Positions 35,236 through 43,291 of a stretch of 64,000 nucleotides of DNA are shown here, in pieces (the stretch's first letter is position 1; every line of letters starts with the position of its first letter). Source of the DNA: Lachnospiraceae bacterium (GTDB lineage Bacteria > Bacillota > Clostridia > Lachnospirales > Lachnospiraceae); NCBI GenBank assembly GCA_017521195.1, contig JAFXGP010000132.1, positions 35,360 through 99,359 of the forward strand, written 5' to 3'. The notes below the pieces were generated by a model. The model was not told where the DNA came from and made no database searches. It saw only the letters and a program-made list of their open reading frames with translations. A program made the position numbers and the translations under genes.

Positions 35236-35265
35236 TTGCAAGAAATTTTTGTAAGATGGTATGAT
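35236..35265 (+). promoter_or_regulatory. Predicted sigma-A-type promoter for the second SpoIIE-type phosphatase
   Basis: TTGCAA (35236-35241), 18-base spacer, TATGAT (35260-35265). It lies about 70 bases upstream of TTG 35338 and back-to-back with the minus-strand promoter, so the two groups share a 190-base divergent control region. Confidence 0.5.
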
Positions 35266-35337
35266 AAAAGAAAAATAGTATTTATTATTAAAGGTTGTGT
35301 AAAAAAGTTTTTACAAAGGAAAGAGGAGAGAAAAAAT

Positions 35338-36957
35338 TTGGAGAAGATAAGAATAATCACATCAAAACTAGCCTTTCGAATTATTGCAGGAGCAATTGGA
35401 TTATTGGGGGCATTGACTTGCATTGCAAGTATTATAGGATATACACGTTTTACAGAATCCCTTACAAGAGAATATACGGAGTCTGCTTTTCGTACGGCAT
35501 ATACTGCGGCTAAAATTGTAGATGGAAATAAAATTGATGAATATTTGGAAACAAAAGGAGACAGTGAAGAATACCGGAGAAAGTGGAACAATCTGAATAT
35601 TCTTTGTCAGGAACAAAATGTAACATTAATTTATGCTATTTCTGTAGATACCGGCGATTATAATAGCTTTGAGTCTGTATTTAATACGGTAAATGAAAAC
35701 AGCAGTTATACGCCATGGGAAGTAGGATATCAGAGAAATACCACAAATGAAGAGTACCGCGGAATTTATAAAAATATTTATGAGAATGGTTTGGAAAAAG
35801 GATACATAGCAAGAACTTCTAATTTGGGAGGGAAAGAACCCCATATTACAGTGTTAATTCCTATCAAAGATTCGGAAGGTGTGGTGCAGGCAATTCTTTG
35901 TGTGCAGCGTCCTATGGAAGAACTTAAGACCGGGCGTATGGATTATTTAAAATACATTTCTTTGTCCGGAGTTATTCTGATTATAATTTCTGCTTGGGGT
36001 GTTTCTGTATTTTTAAAAGGTCAGATTATCGGACCATTGGAAAAAATCGTAAACGAATCTAAACGTTTTGCAAAAGAAAAGACTCAAATAGATGGAGAAG
36101 ACTTGGACAAAGTCAGCAAAATCACTGAAATAATGGATTTGGGTAGTTCTGTTCAAGTAATGGAAGATGATATTATTCATTATATGAAAGATTTGACAGA
36201 AGTGACAGCGGAAAAGGAACGTATTGGTACGGAATTAGCGCTTGCAGCAAATATCCAGACAGATATGCTTCCAAGTATTTTCCCGGCATTTCCACAGATT
36301 TGTGAATTTGATATTTTTGCATCCATGGATCCTGCAAAAGAGGTTGGTGGAGACTTTTATGATTTCTTTTTAATTGATGAAGATCATGTGGCATTGGTAG
36401 TAGCTGACGTTGCCGGAAAAGGGGTACCGGCCGCGTTATTTATGATGATGACAAAAATTATGATAAATACCTATGCAATGATGGGAATTTCCCCAAAAGA
36501 AATTTTGGAACGTGTGAATAATTCTATATGTCAAAATAATAAAAATGACATGTTTGTTACGGTATGGTTGGGAATTCTTACGTATTCTACAGGTCAGGTA
36601 GTTGCATCTAATGCAGGACATGAGTGTCCGGCAATCAAGAGAGCAGGCGGAATGTATGAAATAATGCAAGATCCTCATAATCTGGTAATTGGTGCATTGG
36701 AAGGAATGCCATATGGTGAATATGAGTTTACACTTGGAAAAGGTGACGCACTGTTTGTATATTCCGATGGAGTACCGGATGCCATTAATCTTAAGGAAGA
36801 ACAATTCCAAAGAGAGAGAATGTTAGATGTATTAAATAAGAACTGTGATGCAGCACCGGAAATGTTGATAAAGAATATGAAAACAGAAATTGATGCATTT
36901 GTGGGAGAAGCAGAGCAGTTTGATGATATTACCATGTTGGCAATTCAGATGAATTAG
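35338..36957 (+). CDS. Second membrane SpoIIE-type PP2C phosphatase
   Basis: A 539-residue paralogue of the phosphatase at 24263-25933. TM helices at about 10-34 and 203-225 enclose a Cache-like sensor unrelated in detail to the first. A HAMP-like linker and PP2C domain follow, with MDPAKEVGGDFYDFF, 'VADVAGKGVPAALFM', 'SNAGHECPAI', 'YSDGVPDAIN' and 'EQFDDITML', all metal ligands present. The catalytic domains of the two are very alike, while the sensors differ, so they probably feed different stimuli to the same STAS substrate. TTG 35338 is preferred since AGAGGAGA lies eight bases upstream and upstream in-frame codons overlap the promoter. It ends at a terminator and has its own promoter. 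Confidence 0.9.
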   Translation: MEKIRIITSKLAFRIIAGAIGLLGALTCIASIIGYTRFTESLTREYTESAFRTAYTAAKIVDGNKIDEYLETKGDSEEYRRKWNNLNILCQEQNVTLIYAISVDTGDYNSFESVFNTVNENSSYTPWEVGYQRNTTNEEYRGIYKNIYENGLEKGYIARTSNLGGKEPHITVLIPIKDSEGVVQAILCVQRPMEELKTGRMDYLKYISLSGVILIIISAWGVSVFLKGQIIGPLEKIVNESKRFAKEKTQIDGEDLDKVSKITEIMDLGSSVQVMEDDIIHYMKDLTEVTAEKERIGTELALAANIQTDMLPSIFPAFPQICEFDIFASMDPAKEVGGDFYDFFLIDEDHVALVVADVAGKGVPAALFMMMTKIMINTYAMMGISPKEILERVNNSICQNNKNDMFVTVWLGILTYSTGQVVASNAGHECPAIKRAGGMYEIMQDPHNLVIGALEGMPYGEYEFTLGKGDALFVYSDGVPDAINLKEEQFQRERMLDVLNKNCDAAPEMLIKNMKTEIDAFVGEAEQFDDITMLAIQMN

Positions 36958-36981
36958 ATAGTCTATTTCCAAGTTCAAAGG

Positions 36982-37016
36982 ACACCATGTATAGAAAAAT
37001 GTACATGGTGTTTTTT
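36982..37016 (+). terminator. Intrinsic terminator after the second SpoIIE-type gene
   Basis: Stem ACACCATGTA / TACATGGTGT, 10-base loop, followed by TTTTTT. It closes the CIS-linked region. Confidence 0.82.
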
Positions 37017-37032
37017 GAATAATAAAATTAGG

Positions 37033-37092
37033 AAAGGCACTTTCAAAAGTTCATTTTCATAGAATAGCATAAATGAACTTTTGGAGGCCTTT
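37033..37092 (+). promoter_or_regulatory. Hairpin burying the SD of the sigma-K/E-like gene
   Basis: A perfect 12-bp stem (37045-37056 with 37071-37082) is extended by wobble pairs across the GGAGG SD (37083-37087) and by AAAGGC (37033-37038) with GCCTTT (37087-37092). The start TTG is at 37093. The arms could act as a translational lock or, with the TTTTT at its foot, as an intrinsic terminator. Confidence 0.6.
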
Positions 37093-37731
37093 TTGAAGAC
37101 ATTTCAGCAGCCGCTATCGAAGAAGGAAGAAGAGTTTTATCTGGCAAGGCTTCAAGAGGATGATGAAAATAAGAAAAACGAGGCAAAGCAGATTTTAATA
37201 GAAAGAAATCTCCGTCTGGTTGCCCATATTGCTAAGAAATACCAGGGAGCAGAAGTGGAACAGGAGGATTTAATTTCCATAGGAACCGTAGGATTAATCA
37301 AAGCCATCATGTCTTACGATTTGCGGAAAAAGTCAAAGCTTGGAACATATGCCGCCAGATGTATCGAGAATGAAATTCTAATGCATTTTCGAGCCAGAAA
37401 GAAATGTTCCAGAGAAGTATCCATTTATGAGCCTATCGGAACCGACAGAGAAGGCAATGAGATTAATCTTTTGGATATTATGGAAACCCAGCAGACTGAT
37501 GCGGTGGAACAATTACAGATGCAACAGGACATTAAAGCATTGCAGGAATATATTGATATTGTCTTAGATGAACGTGAAAAGGAAATTCTGTTGTTACGGT
37601 TCGGACTTCGGGGGCATAAGGAGTTAACACAGAGAGAAATTGGAGAAAAGTTAAATATTTCAAGAAGTTATATCTCCAGAATCGAAAAGAAGGCATTGTA
37701 TAAATTAAGAGTTGCACTATTGAAAGAATAG
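37093..37731 (+). CDS. Sporulation-type sigma-70 family factor (SigK/SigE-like)
   Basis: A 212-residue sigma factor. It opens MKTFQQPLSKKEEEFYLARL, as in SigK. Region 2 reads 'ILIERNLRLVAHIAKKYQ', 'EDLISIGTVGLIKAIMSYD', 'KLGTYAARCIENEILMHFR'; region 4 has 'ILLLRFGLRGHKELTQREIG' and the helix-turn-helix 'LNISRSYISRIEKKALYKLR'. Region 3 is absent, as in sigma-E and sigma-K. There is no pro-sequence of the SigK type. TTG 37093 is chosen since GGAGG lies five bases upstream and the protein then begins like its relatives; TTG 37081 lies within the SD. It is preceded by an SD-burying hairpin. Whether it is the output of the nearby partner-switch genes is open. Confidence 0.85.
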   Translation: MKTFQQPLSKKEEEFYLARLQEDDENKKNEAKQILIERNLRLVAHIAKKYQGAEVEQEDLISIGTVGLIKAIMSYDLRKKSKLGTYAARCIENEILMHFRARKKCSREVSIYEPIGTDREGNEINLLDIMETQQTDAVEQLQMQQDIKALQEYIDIVLDEREKEILLLRFGLRGHKELTQREIGEKLNISRSYISRIEKKALYKLRVALLKE

Positions 37732-37870
37732 TAGTATAATCGGTAAAACAAATTAAAAATCACATTAAAAAATAAATCTAAATCATATTTAAAACAAATA
37801 TTATCAAATGAACGAAAATCCAAAATGTAGATGAAAATTGAAAAAGTACCTTGATAACTTGATAAATGGC

Positions 37871-37899
37871 TTTACATAAGAGAAAAATCCACCTATAAT
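37871..37899 (+). promoter_or_regulatory. Strong predicted sigma-A-type promoter
   Basis: TTTACA (37871-37876), 17-base spacer, TATAAT (37894-37899), 32 bases before the 53-aa ORF. It is the best-matching promoter in the window. Confidence 0.75.
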
Positions 37900-37931
37900 T
37901 AACATATAGTTATTGAGAGGGTGGTGGAAGG

Positions 37932-38093
37932 ATGCTAGAGATGCCAACAGATGTTCAGTTTAAACATGAATTAAGAAAACAATTAGCAGAAGTGGAACGA
38001 AAACTGGAAATGCTTAGAAACAAAGAATATGAAAAATTAGAGAAAGAGTATTTAAGAGAAATCGAAGATATTCAAAAAAGCTTGCAAGATTAA
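37932..38093 (+). CDS. Small coiled-coil protein, 53 aa
   Basis: MLEMPTDVQFKHELRKQLAE starts a short, highly charged protein that forms one long amphipathic helix with heptads (VERKLEML, 'KEYEKLEKEYLREIEDI'). It is flanked by a strong promoter and a 14-bp-stem terminator, and GGTGGTGGAAGG lies just upstream of the ATG, so it is very probably a real monocistronic gene. I recognise no family. A partner-binding adaptor or small regulator would fit; nothing decides. Confidence 0.7.
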   Translation: MLEMPTDVQFKHELRKQLAEVERKLEMLRNKEYEKLEKEYLREIEDIQKSLQD

Positions 38094-38113
38094 AAATATA
38101 GTAACTATAAACT

Positions 38114-38162
38114 AAAAGTGTAAAGTCTATTGTTAAGTAATCAGGACTTTACACTTTTTTAT
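38114..38162 (+). terminator. Strong intrinsic terminator
   Basis: A perfect 14-bp stem (AAAAGTGTAAAGTC with GACTTTACACTTTT), 17-base loop and a T-run. Confidence 0.88.
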
Positions 38163-38193
38163 TTTATAGAAAAATTAATAAAGGAGAAAAATC

Positions 38194-39729
38194 ATGTTTT
38201 GCAAAGTTATGGCAGGGGGAATCCATGGTATTACCAGTTTTCTTGCTCAGGTAGAAGTGGATTCTACTCAGGCTATGCCCGGTTTTGATATGGTAGGAAT
38301 GTTGGGCAGTGAAGTTAGGGAGGCAAAGGAGAGAGTCCGGGTGGCATTGAAGAATTCAGGATTCCAACTGCCGCCAAGAAGAATTACGGTGAATATATCG
38401 CCGGCAGATATCAGGAAAGAAGGCTCCGCTTATGATTTACCTATTGCTATAGGAATTTTGGTTTCTATGGAGAAAGTGGAAGAATCTGTTTTGGAGGATA
38501 CCCTGTTTATCGGAGAATTAGGTTTGGACGGAGAGATTAAACCGGTGAAAGGAATTCTGCCAATTATGATGATGGCAAAGGAACAGGGAATTAAAAGGTG
38601 TATTTTACCTAAGGAAAATGCTTTGGAGGGAGCTGTTATCTCCGGTGTAAAAATCGTAGGTGTTTCTTCTTTTTTAGAGACCTTGGGATATTTAGCGGAA
38701 GACAGGGGACGGGCGGATGATATGATTCCTCCTACAGTATTGAATATAACCTCGCTTTTTGAAGAAAAAGATGGAGAGAAGATACCGGATTTTGCAGATA
38801 TAAAGGGGCAGGAGATGGTAAAAAGAGCAGCAGTAATTGCGGCGGCAGGCTTTCATCATTTGCTTATCACGGGGACACCGGGGGCAGGCAAAACCATGAT
38901 TGCCAAGCGGATACCGTCTATTTTACCGCCGCTTTCTGTAGAGGAAAGTTTAGAAGTATCGAAAATATACAGTGTATCCGGTCTTTTAAAAGAGGGGCGC
39001 CCCCTGATTACTAAGAGACCATTCTTACATCCACATCACACAATATCCCGCCAAGCTCTTGCAGGCGGTGGTCGAATTCCCAGACCGGGAATCTTAAGCC
39101 TCAGTCATAGAGGCATCTTGTTTTTAGACGAATTACCCGAATTTGGAAGAGAAAATATTGAAGTTTTGCGTCAGCCTTTAGAGGACAAAGAAGTGCAGAT
39201 TGCCAGGAACTACGGAAGTGTTACTTATCCGGCAGATATTATGTTGGTGGCGGCTATGAATCCCTGTCCTTGCGGATTTTATCCGGATAGGGAACGGTGT
39301 AAGTGTACGGAAGCAGAAATCAGGAAGTACCGAAGCCGGATTTCCGGTCCTATTTATGACCGCATTGATATCTGTGTGGAAGCGCAGGCTGTGGAGCTTA
39401 GTCAATTACAGCAGGAATCTATGGGGCAAAGCAGCAGAGAGTTGAAAGAACAGGTAATGAGAGCAAGAAGAGTACAAGAGAAAAGATATAAAGATAGTCC
39501 TTATTTTTTTAATGCGGATTTGGAAACTAAGGATATCGGGAAATATTGTCCTTTGGGTGAGGAAGAGAGGAAGTTTATGGAACAGGTTTTCTATGCCTTG
39601 AATTTAAGTGCAAGGGCATATCACAGAACTTTGAAAGTTGCCAGAACTATTGCGGATCTTGCAGACAGTGAGGAGATTAATAAGGAACATTTGACAGAGG
39701 CAGTCTGTTATCGGGGATTTGAGGTGTAG
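38194..39729 (+). CDS. comM: ComM/YifB family Mg-chelatase-like ATPase
   Basis: A 511-residue AAA+ protein: N-terminal Lon-like domain (GMLGSEVREAKERVRVALKN, 'ITVNISPADIRKEGSAYDLP'), Walker A GTPGAGKT at about 227-234, Walker B 'GILFLDELPEF', a Cys cluster (CPCGFYPDRERCKC), and the C-terminal 'RAYHRTLKVARTIADLA'. In competent bacteria ComM is a hexameric helicase that extends heteroduplex during natural transformation. SD is AAAGGAG seven bases upstream. It lies five bases from dprA, the usual pairing. Confidence 0.95.
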   Translation: MFCKVMAGGIHGITSFLAQVEVDSTQAMPGFDMVGMLGSEVREAKERVRVALKNSGFQLPPRRITVNISPADIRKEGSAYDLPIAIGILVSMEKVEESVLEDTLFIGELGLDGEIKPVKGILPIMMMAKEQGIKRCILPKENALEGAVISGVKIVGVSSFLETLGYLAEDRGRADDMIPPTVLNITSLFEEKDGEKIPDFADIKGQEMVKRAAVIAAAGFHHLLITGTPGAGKTMIAKRIPSILPPLSVEESLEVSKIYSVSGLLKEGRPLITKRPFLHPHHTISRQALAGGGRIPRPGILSLSHRGILFLDELPEFGRENIEVLRQPLEDKEVQIARNYGSVTYPADIMLVAAMNPCPCGFYPDRERCKCTEAEIRKYRSRISGPIYDRIDICVEAQAVELSQLQQESMGQSSRELKEQVMRARRVQEKRYKDSPYFFNADLETKDIGKYCPLGEEERKFMEQVFYALNLSARAYHRTLKVARTIADLADSEEINKEHLTEAVCYRGFEV

Positions 39730-39734
39730 GGAAT

Positions 39735-40844
39735 ATGGACGAAATGTATTATTACTGGTTACATAATATAGAAGGAATTGGGAAGAAAACATTTCAGAAG
39801 ATTCTTAAGTATATGACTCCTCGAGAATTGTATGAGAGTAATGAAGAGAAGCCTTTTCCCTTTTTAACAGAAGCACAAAAACAAAATATCAAAATGAGTA
39901 AGGTAAAATGGGATGTTACAAGGGAATGGGAGAGGTTACAAAGAAGAAAAATAGAAGTGACAGGATTAGGGCAGGAAAGCTATCCCGACAAACTATCGCA
40001 AATCCCGGACCCGGCACCAATCTTATACTACAAGGGGAAGAAGGATATTTTGGACAAGCCATCCGTGGCTGTCATTGGTGCCAGAGGATGTTCTAATTAT
40101 GGTAGTCTTGTAGCCAAAGAATTGGGACGTCAGTTAGCCTCCATGGGAATTATCGTAGTTAGTGGCATGGCCAGGGGAGTAGATAGTATTTGTCAATATA
40201 GCTGTTTGGAACATGGAGGGGAGAGTATTGGAGTGTTGGGAAGTGGTGTGGAAGTATGTTATCCGCCGGAAAATCGATTTCTCTATGAACGACTTCAAAA
40301 GCAGGGAGCTTTGGTTTCAGAGAATCTTCCCTTCACTAAGCCCGGTCCGGGTTTGTTTCCCCTGCGTAACCGTATTATCAGTGGCTTGGCAGATATTGTT
40401 GTGGTTGTGGAAGCACGGGAGAAAAGCGGAAGTTTAATTACTGTAGATACGGCATTGGAACAGGGAAAAGAGGTATATGCCATTCCGGGACGCATTACGG
40501 ACAGTGTTAGTAAAGGGTGTAATCGCCTGATTAAACAGGGGGCAGGCATTATTTTTTCTATGGAAGATTTTTTGGAAGAAATTTGTCCTATGCTGCAAAA
40601 GTCTTATAAAAATGAAAAAAGTATATTAAATCCCAATTTGTCTGAAGAAGAAAAGAGCATTCTCAGAGCCTTAGATGTATCCTATAAAACAATAGAGGAA
40701 ATTTATAATTTAGTAAAAAAAGAATTTCCAACAATGACAATTATTTATTTGATGGAGTTGATGCTGGAACTTCAGATGAAGCAAATTGTGAAGGAAGAGA
40801 GTGGATATTATTATTGTAAGAGTCTGAGAGATTGTTCTAAATAA
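39735..40844 (+). CDS. dprA: DNA processing protein DprA
   Basis: A 369-residue DprA: N-terminal SAM-like segment ('LHNIEGIGKKTFQKILKYM'), Rossmann-like core with 'SVAVIGARGCSNYGSLVAKE', 'VVSGMARGVDSICQ', 'GVEVCYPPENRFLYE', 'REKSGSLITVDTALEQGKEV', and a C-terminal winged-helix segment (residues about 300-369). DprA loads RecA on incoming single-stranded DNA. It is co-transcribed with comM (five-base gap, GGTGTAGGG as SD). Family length is normal. Confidence 0.95.
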   Translation: MDEMYYYWLHNIEGIGKKTFQKILKYMTPRELYESNEEKPFPFLTEAQKQNIKMSKVKWDVTREWERLQRRKIEVTGLGQESYPDKLSQIPDPAPILYYKGKKDILDKPSVAVIGARGCSNYGSLVAKELGRQLASMGIIVVSGMARGVDSICQYSCLEHGGESIGVLGSGVEVCYPPENRFLYERLQKQGALVSENLPFTKPGPGLFPLRNRIISGLADIVVVVEAREKSGSLITVDTALEQGKEVYAIPGRITDSVSKGCNRLIKQGAGIIFSMEDFLEEICPMLQKSYKNEKSILNPNLSEEEKSILRALDVSYKTIEEIYNLVKKEFPTMTIIYLMELMLELQMKQIVKEESGYYYCKSLRDCSK

Positions 40845-40989
40845 AATACATATTCCTGCAATATTGCTACTATAAAAAGGCAATGATAAAATGTGAGGGT
40901 TGTAATACAATGAGTGAAATTAATTGATAAAGAACACAATAACATATAGATATGCAGGAAAAATGTATCGAAAGAAGGATATAGGATTA

Positions 40990-41898
40990 ATGAAGATAGA
41001 ATGGAAAACAATGTCTTTGGAAGACAGAGAGATTGTGATGCCTTATTATGAATATGAACAAAGCAGTAGTTGTGAGATGGTCTTTGCCAATAATATTTTA
41101 TGGGCACCTTTTTATGATGTAGAATATGCCATTGTTCAAGAAATGCTGGTTTTTTTAACTAAGAGAGGTGGATATTCCATCAGCATGCCATTGGCAAAAG
41201 ATGATGAGAGCGCATCTAATCTTAAAGCAGTAATTTTAACATTGGAAGAATATTTTATATCTTTGGGACAAGCTTTCCATATTCATATGGTGACGAAAGA
41301 AAAGTATGAGATTTTGGAAAAGTTGTTTCCGGGGAAATACAGTATAGAATATGACAGGGATGCAGCTGATTATATTTATGAAGTGGAACAAATGATTTCA
41401 CTGGCAGGGAAAAAGTTACATGGTAAGAGAAATCATATTAATAAATTTAAAGAAAATAATCCACAGTGGAGTTATGAAATATTAACTGATGATAATCTGG
41501 AAGAGTGTCTTTTAATGGCAGAAGAATGGAAACAGATTAATTTGTGCGGGGAAAAAGGTGAGAAACATGCGGAATTCTGTGTTACCAGAAGAGCCTTAAA
41601 GAATTACAAAGCTTTAGGGTTAACCGGTGGTGTTTTAAGAGATGGTAGTCGTGTGGTTGCGTTTACCTTGGGAGAGAAATTAAACAGGGATATGTTTGTG
41701 GTTCATATAGAAAAAGCTTTTGCAGATGTGCAGGGAGCATATCCTATGATAAATCAACAGTTTTTGATTCATGAAGCATCAGAATATAAATATGTAAACC
41801 GGGAAGATGATACAGGAGCTGAAGGCCTTAGAAAAGCAAAACTTTCTTATTATCCGGTCTTTTTACAGGAAAAAGGAAATGTTATAATTAAGCAATAG
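40990..41898 (+). CDS. DUF2156-family (phosphatidylglycerol lysyltransferase C-domain-like) protein
   Basis: A 302-residue soluble protein of the bilobed GNAT-like DUF2156 family: 'WKTMSLEDREIVMPYYEYEQ', 'YDRDAADYIYEVEQMISLAG', 'GKRNHINKFKENNP', 'KALGLTGGVLRDGSRVVAFT', 'YPMINQQFLIHEASEYKYVN'. Related domains aminoacylate lipids or proteins from tRNA; substrate of this one is unknown. ATG 40990 is taken because GAAGGAT lies upstream and the residues ahead of it are not family-like. A possible promoter (TTGATA, 17 bases, TAGATA) lies just ahead at about 40928-40956 but is weak. Confidence 0.82.
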   Translation: MKIEWKTMSLEDREIVMPYYEYEQSSSCEMVFANNILWAPFYDVEYAIVQEMLVFLTKRGGYSISMPLAKDDESASNLKAVILTLEEYFISLGQAFHIHMVTKEKYEILEKLFPGKYSIEYDRDAADYIYEVEQMISLAGKKLHGKRNHINKFKENNPQWSYEILTDDNLEECLLMAEEWKQINLCGEKGEKHAEFCVTRRALKNYKALGLTGGVLRDGSRVVAFTLGEKLNRDMFVVHIEKAFADVQGAYPMINQQFLIHEASEYKYVNREDDTGAEGLRKAKLSYYPVFLQEKGNVIIKQ

Positions 41899-41924
41899 GT
41901 ATTCAGAAAGAAGGAGAAGCATAT

Positions 41925-43193
41925 ATGAGTTATATGGGAACAGCACAGAAGTTATTTGATTTCATTGATAACAGTCCAACCTGCTATCATGCAGTGAAGA
42001 ATGCAGAAGAAAAATTGCTGCAGGCAGGATTCGAAAGATTATCTGAAAAAGAGACTTATTGTTTAGAAGGTGGAAAAAATTATTTTGTTGTTAGAAATGA
42101 TAGCTCTATCATTGCGTTTTCCCTTCCGGAAAATGAAGCAAAGGGATTTCGTATTTTTGCATCCCACAGCGATTCACCATGCTTTAAATTAAAAGAAAAT
42201 CCTGAAGTAGTATTAGAAAATGCTTATGTGAAGTTTAATGTGGAAAAATACGGCGGAATGATTCTTTCTACTTGGTTGGACAGACCGCTGTCGGTAGCCG
42301 GTCGTGTAGTGGTAAAAGAAAATGGAGAATTAGTAACTAAGCTGGTAGACTTTGAAGAAAATTTATGTATTATTCCAAATGTGGCCATTCATTTTAATCG
42401 TGAGATTAACAAGGGTATGGAATACAATCCGCAGGTAGATATGCAGCCATTATGGTCTGCAAATAAGGAGGATAAAATTTATTCTCTTATTGCTAAGAAA
42501 CTGGATGTGGAAGAAGATGCAATTTTAGGAACTGATTTATTTGTATATAATAAAGAAAAGAGTGCATATATCGGTTGGGACAATGGGTTTATCGCTGCAC
42601 CAAGAATTGATGATTTGGGTTGTATGTTTGGTTCACTGGAAGGTTTCCTGGAAAGCGGAAACAGTGAATATATTAAAATTTATTGCGTTTTTGACCACGA
42701 AGAAGTAGGAAGCCGTACCAGACAGGGAGCTGATTCCGATTTTTTGGCATCTACTATGAAGCGGATCGGAGTAGCTTGCGGCTTTGAAGATAAACTGTCT
42801 CAGATGTATGCTGACAGTATTTTGATTTCGGCGGATAACGGTCATGCTCTTCACCCGAATCATCCGGAAAAATCTGATTCCGGAAATAAACCGGTATTAA
42901 ATGGAGGTATTGTTTTGAAATACCATGGTAATCAGCAATATACTACCGATGCATATACCGGCGCTTATGTGAAAGATATCTGTAAGCAGAATGAGATTCC
43001 TTATCAGACATTTCACAACCGTTCTGATGTTGCGGGAGGTTCTACTTTGGGGAATATTTCTATTTCTCATTGTTCTATCCCATCAGCAGACATAGGACTT
43101 CCTCAGTTGGCGATGCATTCGGCATATGAAACTGCCGGTGCTAAGGATATGGAATATCTTGTGAAATTTGCCAAAGCAGTATATGAATCATAA
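41925..43193 (+). CDS. apeB: M18 family aminopeptidase
   Basis: A 422-residue M18 metallopeptidase. Recognisable blocks are 'FIDNSPTCYHAVKNAEEKL', 'FASHSDSPCFKLKENPE', 'APRIDDLGCMFGSLEGF', 'FDHEEVGSRTRQGADSDF', 'ISADNGHALHPNHPEKSD', 'RSDVAGGSTLGNISISHC', 'LAMHSAYETAGAKDMEYL'; all the Zn ligands are there. It would be a cytosolic dodecameric enzyme removing N-terminal residues from peptides. The SD is AAGAAGGAG, and a terminator follows. The symbol follows common naming for this family. Confidence 0.92.
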   Translation: MSYMGTAQKLFDFIDNSPTCYHAVKNAEEKLLQAGFERLSEKETYCLEGGKNYFVVRNDSSIIAFSLPENEAKGFRIFASHSDSPCFKLKENPEVVLENAYVKFNVEKYGGMILSTWLDRPLSVAGRVVVKENGELVTKLVDFEENLCIIPNVAIHFNREINKGMEYNPQVDMQPLWSANKEDKIYSLIAKKLDVEEDAILGTDLFVYNKEKSAYIGWDNGFIAAPRIDDLGCMFGSLEGFLESGNSEYIKIYCVFDHEEVGSRTRQGADSDFLASTMKRIGVACGFEDKLSQMYADSILISADNGHALHPNHPEKSDSGNKPVLNGGIVLKYHGNQQYTTDAYTGAYVKDICKQNEIPYQTFHNRSDVAGGSTLGNISISHCSIPSADIGLPQLAMHSAYETAGAKDMEYLVKFAKAVYES

Positions 43194-43209
43194 TTAAATA
43201 GATAAAGAG

Positions 43210-43247
43210 AGCACCTGATGTTATGAAAATGTCAGGTGCTTTATTAA
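43210..43247 (+). terminator. Intrinsic terminator after the aminopeptidase gene
   Basis: Stem AGCACCTGA / TCAGGTGCT with a 13-base loop, followed by TTATT. Confidence 0.78.
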
Positions 43248-43291
43248 TGAAAAGGAAAAATGGTTCATATATATGTTAAAAAGGAATTGTC

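Noticed and set aside
37033-37092. Hairpin as a MITE related to the one at 6285-6360
   Set aside because: They share only a short GTTCATTTT stretch, with no terminal repeats or target-site duplication.
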